Source of the DNA: Dyella dinghuensis
GTDB taxonomy: Bacteria > Pseudomonadota > Gammaproteobacteria > Xanthomonadales > Rhodanobacteraceae
NCBI RefSeq assembly: GCF_003977615.1
Contig: NZ_RYZR01000003.1
Coordinates: 682,001 to 746,000, forward strand
Reading direction: 5' to 3'
Length of the DNA: 64,000 nucleotides
Shown here: positions 52,697 to 62,460 of the stretch, in pieces
Position numbering within the stretch: position 1 is the first letter of the stretch
Layout of the letters: the number at the start of each line of letters is the position of its first letter
Translations under genes and position numbers: made by a program
Notes under the pieces: generated by a model
Told to the model about the DNA's origin: nothing
The model's input: the letters and a program-made list of their open reading frames with translations, nothing else
The model's database searches: none

Positions 52697-54043
52697 ATGA
52701 TCACCACGTTTCAACGCCGCGCCCGTCGCAACATCTTGTCGTGCCTGCTGATCGCCGCAGCGCCCTTGGCCGCTCACGCCGATGATGCGCCGCTGTTCGT
52801 GCCGCAATGGCTCGGCGCGCAATACACCTTCGTCGATCAAAATCAGTCGCGCGTGCACGCGCCCTACAGCGGCCCGTTGAGCCTCAATCCCAATGGATCG
52901 ACAGCACGCTCGCACACGTTTGGCACGTATTTCGGCATCCAGCTTCCGGAACGTCTGCAGTTTTATCTCGACGTGGAAATGTTCAAGGGCGAAGGTGTAA
53001 GCGGCGCTACCGGTCTGGCTGGTTTGACGAATGGCGACATCATTCGCTCCGGCGTTGCTAGCCTTGGCAAACGTCCCTACGTCGCTCGCGCTTATTTGCG
53101 CTGGACGGTCCCACTCGGCGACCAGATGACGACCATCGAGCGCGGACAAGATCAGCTGCCGGGCCAAGAAGCGGCCAAGCACATTGAAATCAAAGTCGGC
53201 CTGATGGCGGTCAATGATGATTTCGACAAGAACCGTTACGCGAATTCGACACGCACGCAGTTCATGAACTGGTCGCTATGGAACAACACCGCCTGGGACT
53301 TTGCGGCTGACACGCGCGGTTACACCGACGGATTAATGGTTGGCTGGATCATGCCCGGATGGAGTCTGCGTTATGGCATCTATCGCATGCCGATCGAGGC
53401 TAACGGACAACCGCTGGAAGAATCGTTGAATGTAGCGAGCGGTCAGCAACTCGAATGGACGCTGCAACCGAAGCCCGATGGCTGGGCGCTACGTTTTCTG
53501 GGTTTCTACAACACCGGAAACATGGGCATTTATCAACAGGCCATCGATATCGCCGAAGCAACCGGTCAGCAGCCGAATGTTCACGACGACGATGCGCCCG
53601 GACGCCACAAGTTCGGCTTTGGCATCAACGGCGAACTTCCGCTGGCCGACAATGGCGACACCGGACTTTTCATGCGTGCAGGCTGGAACGACGGACACAC
53701 CGAATCGTTCGTGTTTACAGAAGTCGATCGCGTGCTCAGCGGTGGCTTTCAATTATCCGGCGCGCATTGGGGCCGTTCCGACGATCGAGTCGGTTTGGGC
53801 GTTGCCATCGAAGGGCTATCGCGCATTCACTCCGAATACCTCACCCTGGGCGGCGACGGATTCCTGCTGGGCGACGGCACGCTGCGTTACGGTCCGGAAC
53901 AGATTGCCGAGGCGTATTACAGCATCGCGGTGATCAACCACCTGACCATCACACCGGACATTCAATTCATTCGCAATCCCGGCTACAACCGCGATCGCGG
54001 CCCGGCGCGCTTTGCCGGTCTGCGCGCGCACATCGAATTCTGA
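52697..54043 (+). CDS. OprB-like carbohydrate-selective porin
   Basis: Protein of 448 residues. Signal peptide ILSCLLIAAAPLAAHA, then DDAPL. The body reads like a beta barrel with short amphipathic strands, including RAYLRWTVPLGDQM, LMAVNDDFDKNRYANSTR, NWSLWNNTAWDFAADTRGYT and GWALRFLGFYNTGNMGIYQQ, ending in GLRAHIEF with a terminal Phe. These are features of the OprB family, which passes sugars across the outer membrane. Start ATG 52697 is chosen for the signal peptide; ribosome-binding sequence is weak and ATG 52655 is in frame. It converges with the GH35 gene (2 bp between stops) and may belong to the same sugar system. Confidence 0.75.
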   Translation: MITTFQRRARRNILSCLLIAAAPLAAHADDAPLFVPQWLGAQYTFVDQNQSRVHAPYSGPLSLNPNGSTARSHTFGTYFGIQLPERLQFYLDVEMFKGEGVSGATGLAGLTNGDIIRSGVASLGKRPYVARAYLRWTVPLGDQMTTIERGQDQLPGQEAAKHIEIKVGLMAVNDDFDKNRYANSTRTQFMNWSLWNNTAWDFAADTRGYTDGLMVGWIMPGWSLRYGIYRMPIEANGQPLEESLNVASGQQLEWTLQPKPDGWALRFLGFYNTGNMGIYQQAIDIAEATGQQPNVHDDDAPGRHKFGFGINGELPLADNGDTGLFMRAGWNDGHTESFVFTEVDRVLSGGFQLSGAHWGRSDDRVGLGVAIEGLSRIHSEYLTLGGDGFLLGDGTLRYGPEQIAEAYYSIAVINHLTITPDIQFIRNPGYNRDRGPARFAGLRAHIEF

Positions 54044-54045
54044 GT

Positions 54046-55923
54046 TCAGCCCTGCAAACGATTGCTGCAGCGAATGGGCGCGGCGCTGACACGATGCATA
54101 TCGAACACGAGCAACTCGTTGTGTCCGTGCTTGAACCATGACGCGGGGCAATACAGGCGCTGCTGCGGGCCGATTTGCCAGTAACGGCCAAGCGGCTTGC
54201 CATTGACCCACAGATAGCCTTTGTTCCACTCGCTCATGTCGATGTAGCAATCGCCCAGCTGGTCGAGCTTGACGATGGCCTTGAAGAACATGCCGGGACG
54301 AAGCGCAGAAGGCGAATTCCGTTCCATCGGCGGAAGGCCTGCGATATAGGCCTCATCCAGCGGCAGGCTATGCGCTTGCCAATCGTGCAGCTCTTCGCCG
54401 TTGAGCGTTACCGCGCCGACGATGCCCTTGAAGTCGTACATCGCTTGCCCGTAACCGACATGGCCGAAACTGTCGACCAGAATCTCCACCATCGCACCCA
54501 CGCCGTTGGCGGGTGGCGGAATATCCACGTATTGCCGCACGTGCAAACCGGGTTTGTTCACGCGCGACACATAATCCAGGTATTTCCCGTCGCTCGATAC
54601 CGTGCCGTAATCGCGCAGGCCTTCCATATTCAGCATGCCGCCGCTCAACAGCGTCTTGCGGTACAACACCATGCCTTGATTCTGCGCAAACAGGATTTCA
54701 TTCGGATCGGGCTTCTTCACCTGCCGCGACGGCATCGGAAAGTTGTCCCAGATCGATGCATAGGGATGCGCCATCACATCATCAAAATGGATGGTCGGTG
54801 GCGCGGGCGGTGGATCCGAGACTGGCGCCGGCAGATGTGCCGTAATCACGGAACGGAAAGCGCGGTAATCGCGCGTCGCTTCGCCGCGCTCGTTTATCGG
54901 CGCACCGTAATCGTAGCTGGTGATGACCGGTTCGAAATTCGCGTAGTCGTTACGCGCGTTGGCACCGGCGGTGAAGCCGAAGTTGGTGCCGCCATGTACC
55001 ACGTACATGTTGAACGAGCGGCCTTCGGCCATGAGCTTGCGCAAGGTCGGCAGATAATTGCCGCTTTGAAAAAACAGATCGCCCCAGTGCGTCAACCAGC
55101 CGGGATAACCCTCGCCGACCCACACTGGCGCGTCGCCCGCAATCGCCTGCGCGGCGGCAAAATCGGTATCGCCATCCAGGCCTAGTGCAGCGCCCGGCAC
55201 ATACGTGCCTGCTTTCTGGATTTGGTCCAATCCATCGGAGACCGAGAACGGTCCTTCGATGCCGTTTGCTTGCCACATCGTACGCAAGCGCAGCAGATAC
55301 TCGCGATCGTGGCCAAACGATGCGTATTCGTTCTCGATCTGCATCATCAGGATCGGGCCGCCACGGTTGGCCATCAGCGGCGCAATCTTGGGACCCACCG
55401 CTTCCATGTAGCGTTGCACAGCGTGCATGTAGCGCGCGTCGTCTTTGGTGCGCACGCGAATGGAAGGATCGCGCAACAGGTATGCCGGCAGACCACCCAA
55501 ATCCCATTCCGCGCAAACGTAGGGGCCTGGGCGCAGATAAACCCACATGCCTTCCTGCTGACACAACTTGATGAAACGGACGAAGTCGCGGCGCTCGGTC
55601 GTGAAGTCGAACACGCCCGGCTCGCTTTCGAAGTAGTTCCACATCAAGTAAATCGCGATGGTATTGAGTCCCATCGCCTTGGCCATCTGAATGCGGTGCA
55701 GCCAGTATTCGGCGGGAATGCGCGCGGGATGCATTTCACCGCTGCGTATCTGGAACGGTGTGCCGTCGAGCAGGAAATGTTGGCGGCTGAGCTCGAAACG
55801 ATGCGGCTTGCCATCGGGGATGGGTTCGATACCGGATGCTTTGTCCGTTTCGCCATAAGCAACCGGCATGGCTGCAGCCAGCGGTGTCAAAAGCGCAAAT
55901 CGAAGAAAATCGCGACGCTCCAT
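54046..55923 (-). CDS. GH35 beta-galactosidase with Tat signal
   Basis: Protein of 625 residues. N-terminus ERRDFLRFALLTPLAAAMP is a twin-arginine (Tat) signal. The TIM barrel has FQIRSGEMHPARIPAEYW, RPGPYVCAEWDLGGLPAYLL, the acid/base Glu in QIENEYASFG (about 195) and the nucleophile Glu in VGEGYPGWLTHWG (about 270). The C-terminal beta domains carry WNKGYLWVNGKPLGRYWQIG, usual for GH35. It should remove terminal beta-galactose in the periplasm. ATG 55923 follows GAGGAATTC. Downstream of the alpha-galactosidase-like gene, with a repeat pair between. Confidence 0.93.
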   Translation of the reverse strand: MERRDFLRFALLTPLAAAMPVAYGETDKASGIEPIPDGKPHRFELSRQHFLLDGTPFQIRSGEMHPARIPAEYWLHRIQMAKAMGLNTIAIYLMWNYFESEPGVFDFTTERRDFVRFIKLCQQEGMWVYLRPGPYVCAEWDLGGLPAYLLRDPSIRVRTKDDARYMHAVQRYMEAVGPKIAPLMANRGGPILMMQIENEYASFGHDREYLLRLRTMWQANGIEGPFSVSDGLDQIQKAGTYVPGAALGLDGDTDFAAAQAIAGDAPVWVGEGYPGWLTHWGDLFFQSGNYLPTLRKLMAEGRSFNMYVVHGGTNFGFTAGANARNDYANFEPVITSYDYGAPINERGEATRDYRAFRSVITAHLPAPVSDPPPAPPTIHFDDVMAHPYASIWDNFPMPSRQVKKPDPNEILFAQNQGMVLYRKTLLSGGMLNMEGLRDYGTVSSDGKYLDYVSRVNKPGLHVRQYVDIPPPANGVGAMVEILVDSFGHVGYGQAMYDFKGIVGAVTLNGEELHDWQAHSLPLDEAYIAGLPPMERNSPSALRPGMFFKAIVKLDQLGDCYIDMSEWNKGYLWVNGKPLGRYWQIGPQQRLYCPASWFKHGHNELLVFDMHRVSAAPIRCSNRLQG

Positions 55924-56129
55924 GAATTCCTCAGCCAATAGCTCTACACATACTCCCTCCCCTGCTTGCAGGGGAGGGCCGGGGAGGGGTCAATCAATCT
56001 TGCCGCAACCATCACGGCTTCACCCCACCCCAACCCTCCCCCACTGCACGTAGGGGAGGGAGCGCGTTGCGGCTAGATCGAAAACTTACGCTCGCACCGC
56101 ATCACTAACAACGGAGGCCGGAGGGTACA
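55924..56129. repeat. Inverted pair of CTCCCTCCCC-hairpin repeats (55953-56061)
   Basis: Two related elements face each other: 55953-55989 (CTCCCTCCCCT...AGGGGAGGG, then GGGGAGGGG) and 56022-56061 (inverted copy, partly diverged). This is the same architecture as 30980-31109. It lies between the alpha-galactosidase-like gene and the GH35 gene, where folding in the transcript could separate their expression. Confidence 0.75.
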
Positions 56130-58163
56130 TCAAGGCGTCAATTCAAGGGTCAATACTTCGAATGGCGCCAGCGTGATCGTGCTCACATGATCGGCATCGA
56201 GCTGCTTCGGAGCGCCACCGCTGTTCCACACGTCACGAACGTGGAACTGCCGCACCGCGCCTTTCGGCAATTCCAATTGCCGTTGCAGATCGATGACAGC
56301 CGTCTGTGCGTGTGAATCCGGATTGCGTAGCGTGATAATCGATTTGTTCGGCGACCACGACGCCCAACCGTAGACATCCAGCCGCCCCGGATCGCCGCCG
56401 ATCCAATGCGAGTCGCGCAAAACATCCGCGTTACTGCGAGACCATTTGGCCGCTTCGGCCAGCGAATCCCAGTTGTCTTTGCTCAGCAGCGACGGCGTGA
56501 TATACATCTCCTGCAGCTGCGTTCCTGTCCCGAAATAGGAATGCACTTCATTGGCGAAGTCGTGCCCGGGATCAGTATTGAGGCGCGTATTCTTCTGCGC
56601 ATAGATGATGCCGTGAAGCATCAGCGAGTTGATCGGATACAGCGGACCTTGAATGACGATGTTTTCGTAAGTCTGCTGATCGCGATAAGTGATCCACTGC
56701 TCGCGCTCGGTACCCACACCCGCATGCCAGTCGTCTTCTCCGCCACGCCAGATGGAATCGGCATAGCGCAACCAGAATGGCGATGCCCAGGTACCGGTCG
56801 TGAGATTGATATAAGTTTCCGGATGAGAAGCGCGAATATCTTCGATCAGCGCAATCGCTGCAGAGAAGTCGCTATCGAAACGGCTGCCCGGAAATACGCT
56901 GTCGGCGTTACCGGTGCCATCGAACTTGAATTGGTTGATGCCGTCTTTGTCGAGCATTTCCATAACCGCATCATGGAAACGCTGGTAATACGTCGGACCA
57001 GAGAGCGCGAAGCCATCGTCGATGATTTCGTAGCCGGCTGCCTTGCCATTCTTCACACGCTCATCCTTGGGCGGCCCGTAACCGCCCCAAGGCGACAGCC
57101 ACATGCCCGGCGCGGCACCGTATTTCGCCGCGGCGTCGCGCAACGGCACAAAGCCATGCGGGAAATCCTTGCTGAAATGCCAGCTGCCGGATCGATCATC
57201 CCAGCCATCGTCGAACAGGAAAGAGTCGAGCTTCACGCCGCGCTTGACGCTGAGCTCCTCACCGAAAGTGTTGATGCGATCGAGCGCCTGCGTTTCGGTA
57301 TAGGGCGTGAAGTAACCGATGTCGTACCAGGAGTTGTAATGCAGGAAGGGGCGATAGGGATGCGCGCGCTCCCGCTCCACATATGTCGCAAAATCGCGCC
57401 GCAACTGACCATCACGAACGGCACCGACAACCGCCGAATACGTGATCGACTGATCTTTGCGAAGCGGCAGCGTACGCGCCATGCTGAGCACTACATGCTT
57501 GCCACGCACATCGCTATCCGACAATGGGTTCTCAAACCCCATATACATCCGCCCCGCCACCACTGGCGAACCTTTGACGGTGCCGTCGACTTCCGCATGA
57601 TCGATGGTCGACGGAATTAGCGACACACTGGTAAGCGGCTCGTCCTGCTTCAAGGCGGTGACGGTGACGATTTCGCGCAGATAGGCCGAACCGTCGCGCT
57701 GCACAAGTTGCCAGTCAACACGAAAGCGCCCATCGGCATCGCCAAAGCTTGCGCTTACCGCCTTACCTGCCGAACGTTCCGCCAGATTCGGCGATTTTGG
57801 ATCGGCCGGCAGCGCACGCTCGGACGGAGCTGCCAGCAAATGCATATCGCCGGCCTTGATGGATTGCTTGTTCCGCAAGGTCAAATCGAACAGCGCGTCG
57901 ACTTTCAACGCCTGGCCATTGTCGCGATCCGTGATGGTCAAGCCAGTCAGACGATTTTGAGCGACCACCCAGGCCGCCTCGACAGCGGCATTGCCAAAAT
58001 GCGCCTGCCCGGTCTGAACCGCGTAGACGGGCGCTCCGGGATTGAGAATCGCCGCATCGTCCGCATGCGCCAACGACGAACCACCCAAACACGCACCTAT
58101 CAGGCCGATGGCGAGACCCGTCCTGCGCATCGATAGCAACTTGTTGCGATACACGTGAAACAT
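56130..58163 (-). CDS. Secreted clan GH-D alpha-galactosidase-like glycoside hydrolase
   Basis: Protein of 677 residues with a signal peptide (GLAIGLIGACLGGSSLAHA). An N-terminal beta-sandwich (about 40-270) is followed by a barrel with YNSWYDIGYFTPYTETQALD, FLFDDGWDDRSGSWHF, the probable nucleophile Asp in NQFKFDGTGNADSVF (about 435) and WASPFWLRYADSIWRGGEDD. This arrangement resembles GH36/GH27 melibiases, with KFDG replacing the usual KWD/KxD pattern. Related proteins are sometimes labelled enterotoxin, an uninformative name. Substrate could be alpha-galactosides or alpha-N-acetylgalactosaminides. C-terminal beta domain (ITLAPFEVLTLELTP). GAGG precedes ATG 58163. Confidence 0.72.
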   Translation of the reverse strand: MFHVYRNKLLSMRRTGLAIGLIGACLGGSSLAHADDAAILNPGAPVYAVQTGQAHFGNAAVEAAWVVAQNRLTGLTITDRDNGQALKVDALFDLTLRNKQSIKAGDMHLLAAPSERALPADPKSPNLAERSAGKAVSASFGDADGRFRVDWQLVQRDGSAYLREIVTVTALKQDEPLTSVSLIPSTIDHAEVDGTVKGSPVVAGRMYMGFENPLSDSDVRGKHVVLSMARTLPLRKDQSITYSAVVGAVRDGQLRRDFATYVERERAHPYRPFLHYNSWYDIGYFTPYTETQALDRINTFGEELSVKRGVKLDSFLFDDGWDDRSGSWHFSKDFPHGFVPLRDAAAKYGAAPGMWLSPWGGYGPPKDERVKNGKAAGYEIIDDGFALSGPTYYQRFHDAVMEMLDKDGINQFKFDGTGNADSVFPGSRFDSDFSAAIALIEDIRASHPETYINLTTGTWASPFWLRYADSIWRGGEDDWHAGVGTEREQWITYRDQQTYENIVIQGPLYPINSLMLHGIIYAQKNTRLNTDPGHDFANEVHSYFGTGTQLQEMYITPSLLSKDNWDSLAEAAKWSRSNADVLRDSHWIGGDPGRLDVYGWASWSPNKSIITLRNPDSHAQTAVIDLQRQLELPKGAVRQFHVRDVWNSGGAPKQLDADHVSTITLAPFEVLTLELTP

Positions 58164-58281
58164 GGAAACCTCTTGAAGAGCGGCAGCCTTTGGCGCCTTG
58201 GTAGCACTCGAAGCGATGATTTTTGTTCAAGCGGCGAGGCTGCAAAGATTTATACCCCTTGCAGACCTCGCCTTTGTCACA

Positions 58282-61200
58282 TCAGAACTTCTGTGAATAA
58301 CGCACGTAGACATAGCGGCCAAGGTCATACGACGAGTTGTAGTCGTACGGCGTATCGCCGCTCTGATAACCACCGTACACGTTCGGGCTGACGCGATTGA
58401 AGATGTCGTTCGCTCCAAGCGAGATCGTGGCATGCCACGGCGCGTTCCAGTACACCTGCAGATCGTTAAACGTGATGGATGGAATCTGCGTCTGCGGCAC
58501 CACGCCGACACCCGGTGCATAGTAGTTGGGTAGCGTGCACGGGAACGCCGTAATACCCGTCGACGGCGCATAGGCGCAATCCACCTTGTACGGCGAGAAG
58601 TAACGCACCGTCCAGCTTGCACCGAAATCGTGCCAGCTCCAGTTCAGTGTCACGTTGTCGCGCAAACGCCACGATGTGTAGTAGTTCTGCGTGTTACCCG
58701 CCATGTAGATGACGTTCGAGCCGATCGTCGGCAACATGTTGAACGCTGCGATGTACGTACCATTCATGCCCAGCTTGAAGTTGCCGACCGGTGTCTCGGG
58801 GAAGCGGTAGTTGAACGAGAAATCGTAGCCGCGCTCCTTCAACCAACCTGCGTTCGTTTCCAGATTCAACAGATCGTAGATCTGGCCGGTAGTTGGATTG
58901 CGCTTGAACTGACCGCACGCCGACTGGATGCTGTACTGATAACAATCGGCGATGAGCTGATCGTTGCTGATGCCCGTGATCAGGTTGCGGATGTTGTACG
59001 TCCACCAGTCGACGGTCGCGTCGAAACCGGGCAACCATGCCGGACTGTAAACAAGGCCCACGTCACCGTTGTAGGACGTTTCCGGGCGCAGGTTCGGGTT
59101 GCCGCCGGTCCAGTTGGTCGTTGGCTCGGCACCCTCACCGCTAGGCGATGTAATGGGAGCGCCGGTGTTGTCGGTCTGGCGGAAATTCGCCGGCACACCC
59201 TGGATACCGCCATAACCGGTCAAGCAACGTTGTGCGACAAGCGCGTTGTTGCCGTACGCGGAGAGGCCATACACCGAGTCGCACGGGTCGGTGAACGTAC
59301 CAGCGGGATAACGGCCCTGGAAAAGATCGTTGACCGTCGGCGCGCGGAAACCAGTGCCGTAACTTGCACGCACCAGCACGTCGTCGATCGGCTTCCACGT
59401 CAATTTGAACGAGCTGTTGGTCGTGCTGCCGAAGTTGCTGTAGTGCGAATAGCGTGTCGCCACATCGAGGCTGAGGCTTTGCGCACCGGGCAAATCTTTC
59501 AGCAGCGGCGCGTTGACTTCCGCGTACGCCTCGTTGAGATCGTAACTGCCGCTATTGGGACCTACGCCACCGTCGGTCGAATAACCCGCGTAGGCAAACG
59601 GATCGGGCGAGTCATAACCGGACTCATCGCGATGCTGCACACCCGTGGAGAACGTCAGATCGCCGCCCGGCAACTCCGCCAGATCGCCGCCAAAGTCGGC
59701 AACCCATGCGCGCTCGTTGCTGCCGTAATGTTCGATGCTGTTGATTGCGATGTATTTGAGCTCCTGCGGCGTGAGCGGCGCAAGCGGATTGATGGGCACG
59801 CATCCGGCAATCACGTTGCCCGGTGTGCCACACACCACAGTGCCACCCTGTGAGAACGAAGGGCCCAATGCATTGGCAACGTTGATCAGGTTGAAATAAC
59901 CGGTGCGCGTGTTAACACCGCTGATCTTGCTGTCGTACGTGTACACATCCCAATTGAATTCGTGTTCGCCGATGCTGAAGACGCCATCCAGGCCAAAGCT
60001 GTAACGATAGTTCTTGTTATCGTTCCAGCTGATATAGCTGTCCTCTGGCGCATAGCGGGCGAACTGGACCGGCTGAATACCGTAAAGCGGATTGTAGTAA
60101 CTGTATTCGGAAAGCACTGAAGGATACGCGCCGTTCGAGCCCATGCCCGAATAGAAATAGGGCGAGCCCGATTGCGCGGTTTCGTAGTCGGCGTTGTACC
60201 CGTAGTTGAACTTGAACGTGATGTTGTCGGTGATCTTGTAATGCGCATCGAGGTACAGGTTCTTGGTCCTGTCCTCCGTCAGCAACATATTCGTGCGACC
60301 GGCGTAGGGGTTGTAATTCTGGTCGCCCGCATTCGCGAGGCTGGTGATGTTCCCGTTTGCTGCGTACGTCGGATACACGTAAGGATGGTAATCGTTGATG
60401 TTCATCGGATTACCACCCGCATTGAGCACCCACGGTTGAACCGCGCCGTTGACGGTGGCGGCGCCCGGATAGTTGAGGATCTGCGCCTGTGGACCAGTCT
60501 GATTCAAGCCGTAATACGGATACTGCGACGTATAGGGGTACGCCGAGAAACTGCGATCGTCCGCCCAGACGGCGCTCTGATTCTGAAACGACGCACTGAA
60601 CACAACGCCACCGCGATCATTGCTCTTGCCTGCGGTAAAACTGTTCTGCGTCTGACGGCCATCCGCATGCGGCATATATTCGCCGTCGTACGTATCGAGC
60701 TGAACGCCGTTGAAGTTCTTTTTCGTGACGATGTTGATCACACCGGCGATGGCATCGGAACCGTAAACCGCAGAGGCACCCGTCGCAAGAATGTCGATGT
60801 GATCGACAATGGATGTCGGGATGACGTTGATATTGGTGTAACCGCCATGTGCGGCACCAATGCGTTGACCATCCACCAGCACCAGCGTACGCATGGCACC
60901 CAGACCGCGAAGATCGATGAACGAACCGCCCTGGTTAGGGCCCAGATCACCCGGTGCGGATCGGCTGAGATCCGGCGGCGACATCGACGATACGTTCTGC
61001 AACAACTGACCGACCGTCGCGAAACCCTGCTTCTGGATATCCTGCGCAGTGATCGTGACTACGGGCTGCGCCGCCTCGACATCCACACTGCGAATGTTCG
61101 AACCCGTCACGGTGACAGCTTCAAGGTTGACGGCCTTCTTCGTCGAAGGCGGATTCGCTTGCGTGGCCTGACTCGTCTGGCTGCTGCTCACGTTGGACGA

Positions 61201-61362
61201 CTGGGTCGTCGACGATGTCTGGGCAACCGCAGCACCGGCAAATGCAAACCCTGTCAAAGCGATTGCGACGTGAAGCGAGAGCAGCGTTTTCTTGATCGTG
61301 GGGCGAGTGAACCGTTCCGTGCCGCGTTCGGTGCCGCGGCAACTTGTTTTTGTGGTGTGCAT
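58282..61362 (-). CDS. TonB-dependent outer-membrane receptor of the glycan locus
   Basis: Protein of 1026 residues. ATG 61362 has GGAGGAAGGG upstream. A long signal region (LLSLHVAIALTGFAFAGAAV) is followed by a Gln/Ser/Thr-rich spacer and the TonB-box-like AVTVTGSNIRSVD. Plug domain about 90-220: GFATVGQLLQNVSSM, RTLVLVDGQRIG and GASAVYGSDAIAGVINIVTK. Then the 22-strand barrel to the terminal YVRYSQKF. This is the large TonB receptor type used by Xanthomonadales for plant or host glycans. It sits in the same strand and order as two glycosidases and the sugar kinases. Downstream gap to the alpha-galactosidase-like gene is 118 bp. Confidence 0.93.
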   Translation of the reverse strand: MHTTKTSCRGTERGTERFTRPTIKKTLLSLHVAIALTGFAFAGAAVAQTSSTTQSSNVSSSQTSQATQANPPSTKKAVNLEAVTVTGSNIRSVDVEAAQPVVTITAQDIQKQGFATVGQLLQNVSSMSPPDLSRSAPGDLGPNQGGSFIDLRGLGAMRTLVLVDGQRIGAAHGGYTNINVIPTSIVDHIDILATGASAVYGSDAIAGVINIVTKKNFNGVQLDTYDGEYMPHADGRQTQNSFTAGKSNDRGGVVFSASFQNQSAVWADDRSFSAYPYTSQYPYYGLNQTGPQAQILNYPGAATVNGAVQPWVLNAGGNPMNINDYHPYVYPTYAANGNITSLANAGDQNYNPYAGRTNMLLTEDRTKNLYLDAHYKITDNITFKFNYGYNADYETAQSGSPYFYSGMGSNGAYPSVLSEYSYYNPLYGIQPVQFARYAPEDSYISWNDNKNYRYSFGLDGVFSIGEHEFNWDVYTYDSKISGVNTRTGYFNLINVANALGPSFSQGGTVVCGTPGNVIAGCVPINPLAPLTPQELKYIAINSIEHYGSNERAWVADFGGDLAELPGGDLTFSTGVQHRDESGYDSPDPFAYAGYSTDGGVGPNSGSYDLNEAYAEVNAPLLKDLPGAQSLSLDVATRYSHYSNFGSTTNSSFKLTWKPIDDVLVRASYGTGFRAPTVNDLFQGRYPAGTFTDPCDSVYGLSAYGNNALVAQRCLTGYGGIQGVPANFRQTDNTGAPITSPSGEGAEPTTNWTGGNPNLRPETSYNGDVGLVYSPAWLPGFDATVDWWTYNIRNLITGISNDQLIADCYQYSIQSACGQFKRNPTTGQIYDLLNLETNAGWLKERGYDFSFNYRFPETPVGNFKLGMNGTYIAAFNMLPTIGSNVIYMAGNTQNYYTSWRLRDNVTLNWSWHDFGASWTVRYFSPYKVDCAYAPSTGITAFPCTLPNYYAPGVGVVPQTQIPSITFNDLQVYWNAPWHATISLGANDIFNRVSPNVYGGYQSGDTPYDYNSSYDLGRYVYVRYSQKF

Positions 61363-61497
61363 CAAAACCCTTCCTCCCGTGTTGTGATGTCGCATCACCG
61401 GCAATCGTGTTGCCGCGTGCGAATATTGATCGTCGGGCGAAAGCTCCCCTTGCGCCCGACACTCAGTGTTCTGTTCCCTACTTGCGTTTGCTATGCA

Positions 61498-62460
61498 TCA
61501 TCGTGGTGATGTGCTGTGCGCTTTCTCCGGTTCCCGGAGACGGCTTACCTTTACCGAGGGAAGCAACGACTCCACGCTGCTTCGTTCTGCAAAACCTGTT
61601 TCTTCCGTCTGCGCGTTGGCCATGCCGCTGGCGACCGCCAACCGCAATGCTTCATCGAGCGGCATATTTCGCTTCAGCGCCACCGCAAAGCCGGCGAGAA
61701 AGCAATCGCCGGAACCGACGCTGTTGCGCACACGTATCGAGCTCCCTTGCGCATGCCAGACGCCGCTTTCATCAGCGGCCACGGCGCCGAGCTCGCCCAT
61801 CGTGACAACCGGCACGGCAACGCCGCGCTCGCGCAAGGCCACTGCCGCGCGTTCGGCAGCCAACAAATCATTGACTGGCTGACCGATCCATTCGCTGATC
61901 TCATCGCGATTGGGCTTGACCATGAACGGTTTTGCGTCGATGGCATGCCGCATGGCATCACCGCTTGCATCGACAAGACAGCGCTTGCCGCGTTGCCGCG
62001 CGTATTCGACGAGGCCGGCGTAGACCGTCGCGGTCAGTCCGCGCGGCAAGCTTCCGCAGAGAATCACCAGCTCGCTTTCATCGATGCTGCGCCGAAAATG
62101 CTCTAGCAGCGCCTCGCATTCGGATCGCAAGAGTTCCGGACCCTGCCCCAATATTTCCGTGATCGTGCCGCGTGCATCGCGTAGTGCCAGGCAATGGCGA
62201 AGTTCGCCACCCACATCGACGCCGTGAAACGCAACACCGCGCTCACGCATGCGGCGATCAATCAAAGCGCGATGCGTAGCATCCACCAAGCCGATCAGTT
62301 GCACGCGCTCACCCAGCGCCGCAATGGTTTGCGCAACGTGCACACCCTTCCCACCGGGATAAACATGTTCAACCTGGACCCGATGCACCTCGCCAGGATT
62401 CAGCGCTTCGAGCTGAATAAAACGATCGATAGCCGTGTTGAATCCGGCGACTGTGATCAT
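61498..62460 (-). CDS. PfkB-family hexose-phosphate kinase (tagatose-6-phosphate kinase/1-phosphofructokinase type)
   Basis: Protein of 320 residues. N-terminal VAGFNTAIDRFIQLEALNPG and PGGKGVHVAQTIAALG are typical of the LacC/FruK branch; motif II is RNSVGSGDCFLAGFAVALKR with the catalytic Asp. The LacC branch phosphorylates tagatose 6-phosphate or fructose 1-phosphate. Next to an AgaS-like gene, tagatose 6-phosphate is the more probable substrate, an inference. The start overlaps the stop of the second kinase gene by 4 bp. Confidence 0.82.
   Translation of the reverse strand: MITVAGFNTAIDRFIQLEALNPGEVHRVQVEHVYPGGKGVHVAQTIAALGERVQLIGLVDATHRALIDRRMRERGVAFHGVDVGGELRHCLALRDARGTITEILGQGPELLRSECEALLEHFRRSIDESELVILCGSLPRGLTATVYAGLVEYARQRGKRCLVDASGDAMRHAIDAKPFMVKPNRDEISEWIGQPVNDLLAAERAAVALRERGVAVPVVTMGELGAVAADESGVWHAQGSSIRVRNSVGSGDCFLAGFAVALKRNMPLDEALRLAVASGMANAQTEETGFAERSSVESLLPSVKVSRLREPEKAHSTSPR

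Noticed and set aside
60172-61509. Open frame of 445 codons antisense to the TonB receptor
   Set aside because: Its sequence is the rich-in-Arg/Val/Ile pattern of an antisense frame, and it runs over the receptor start region.
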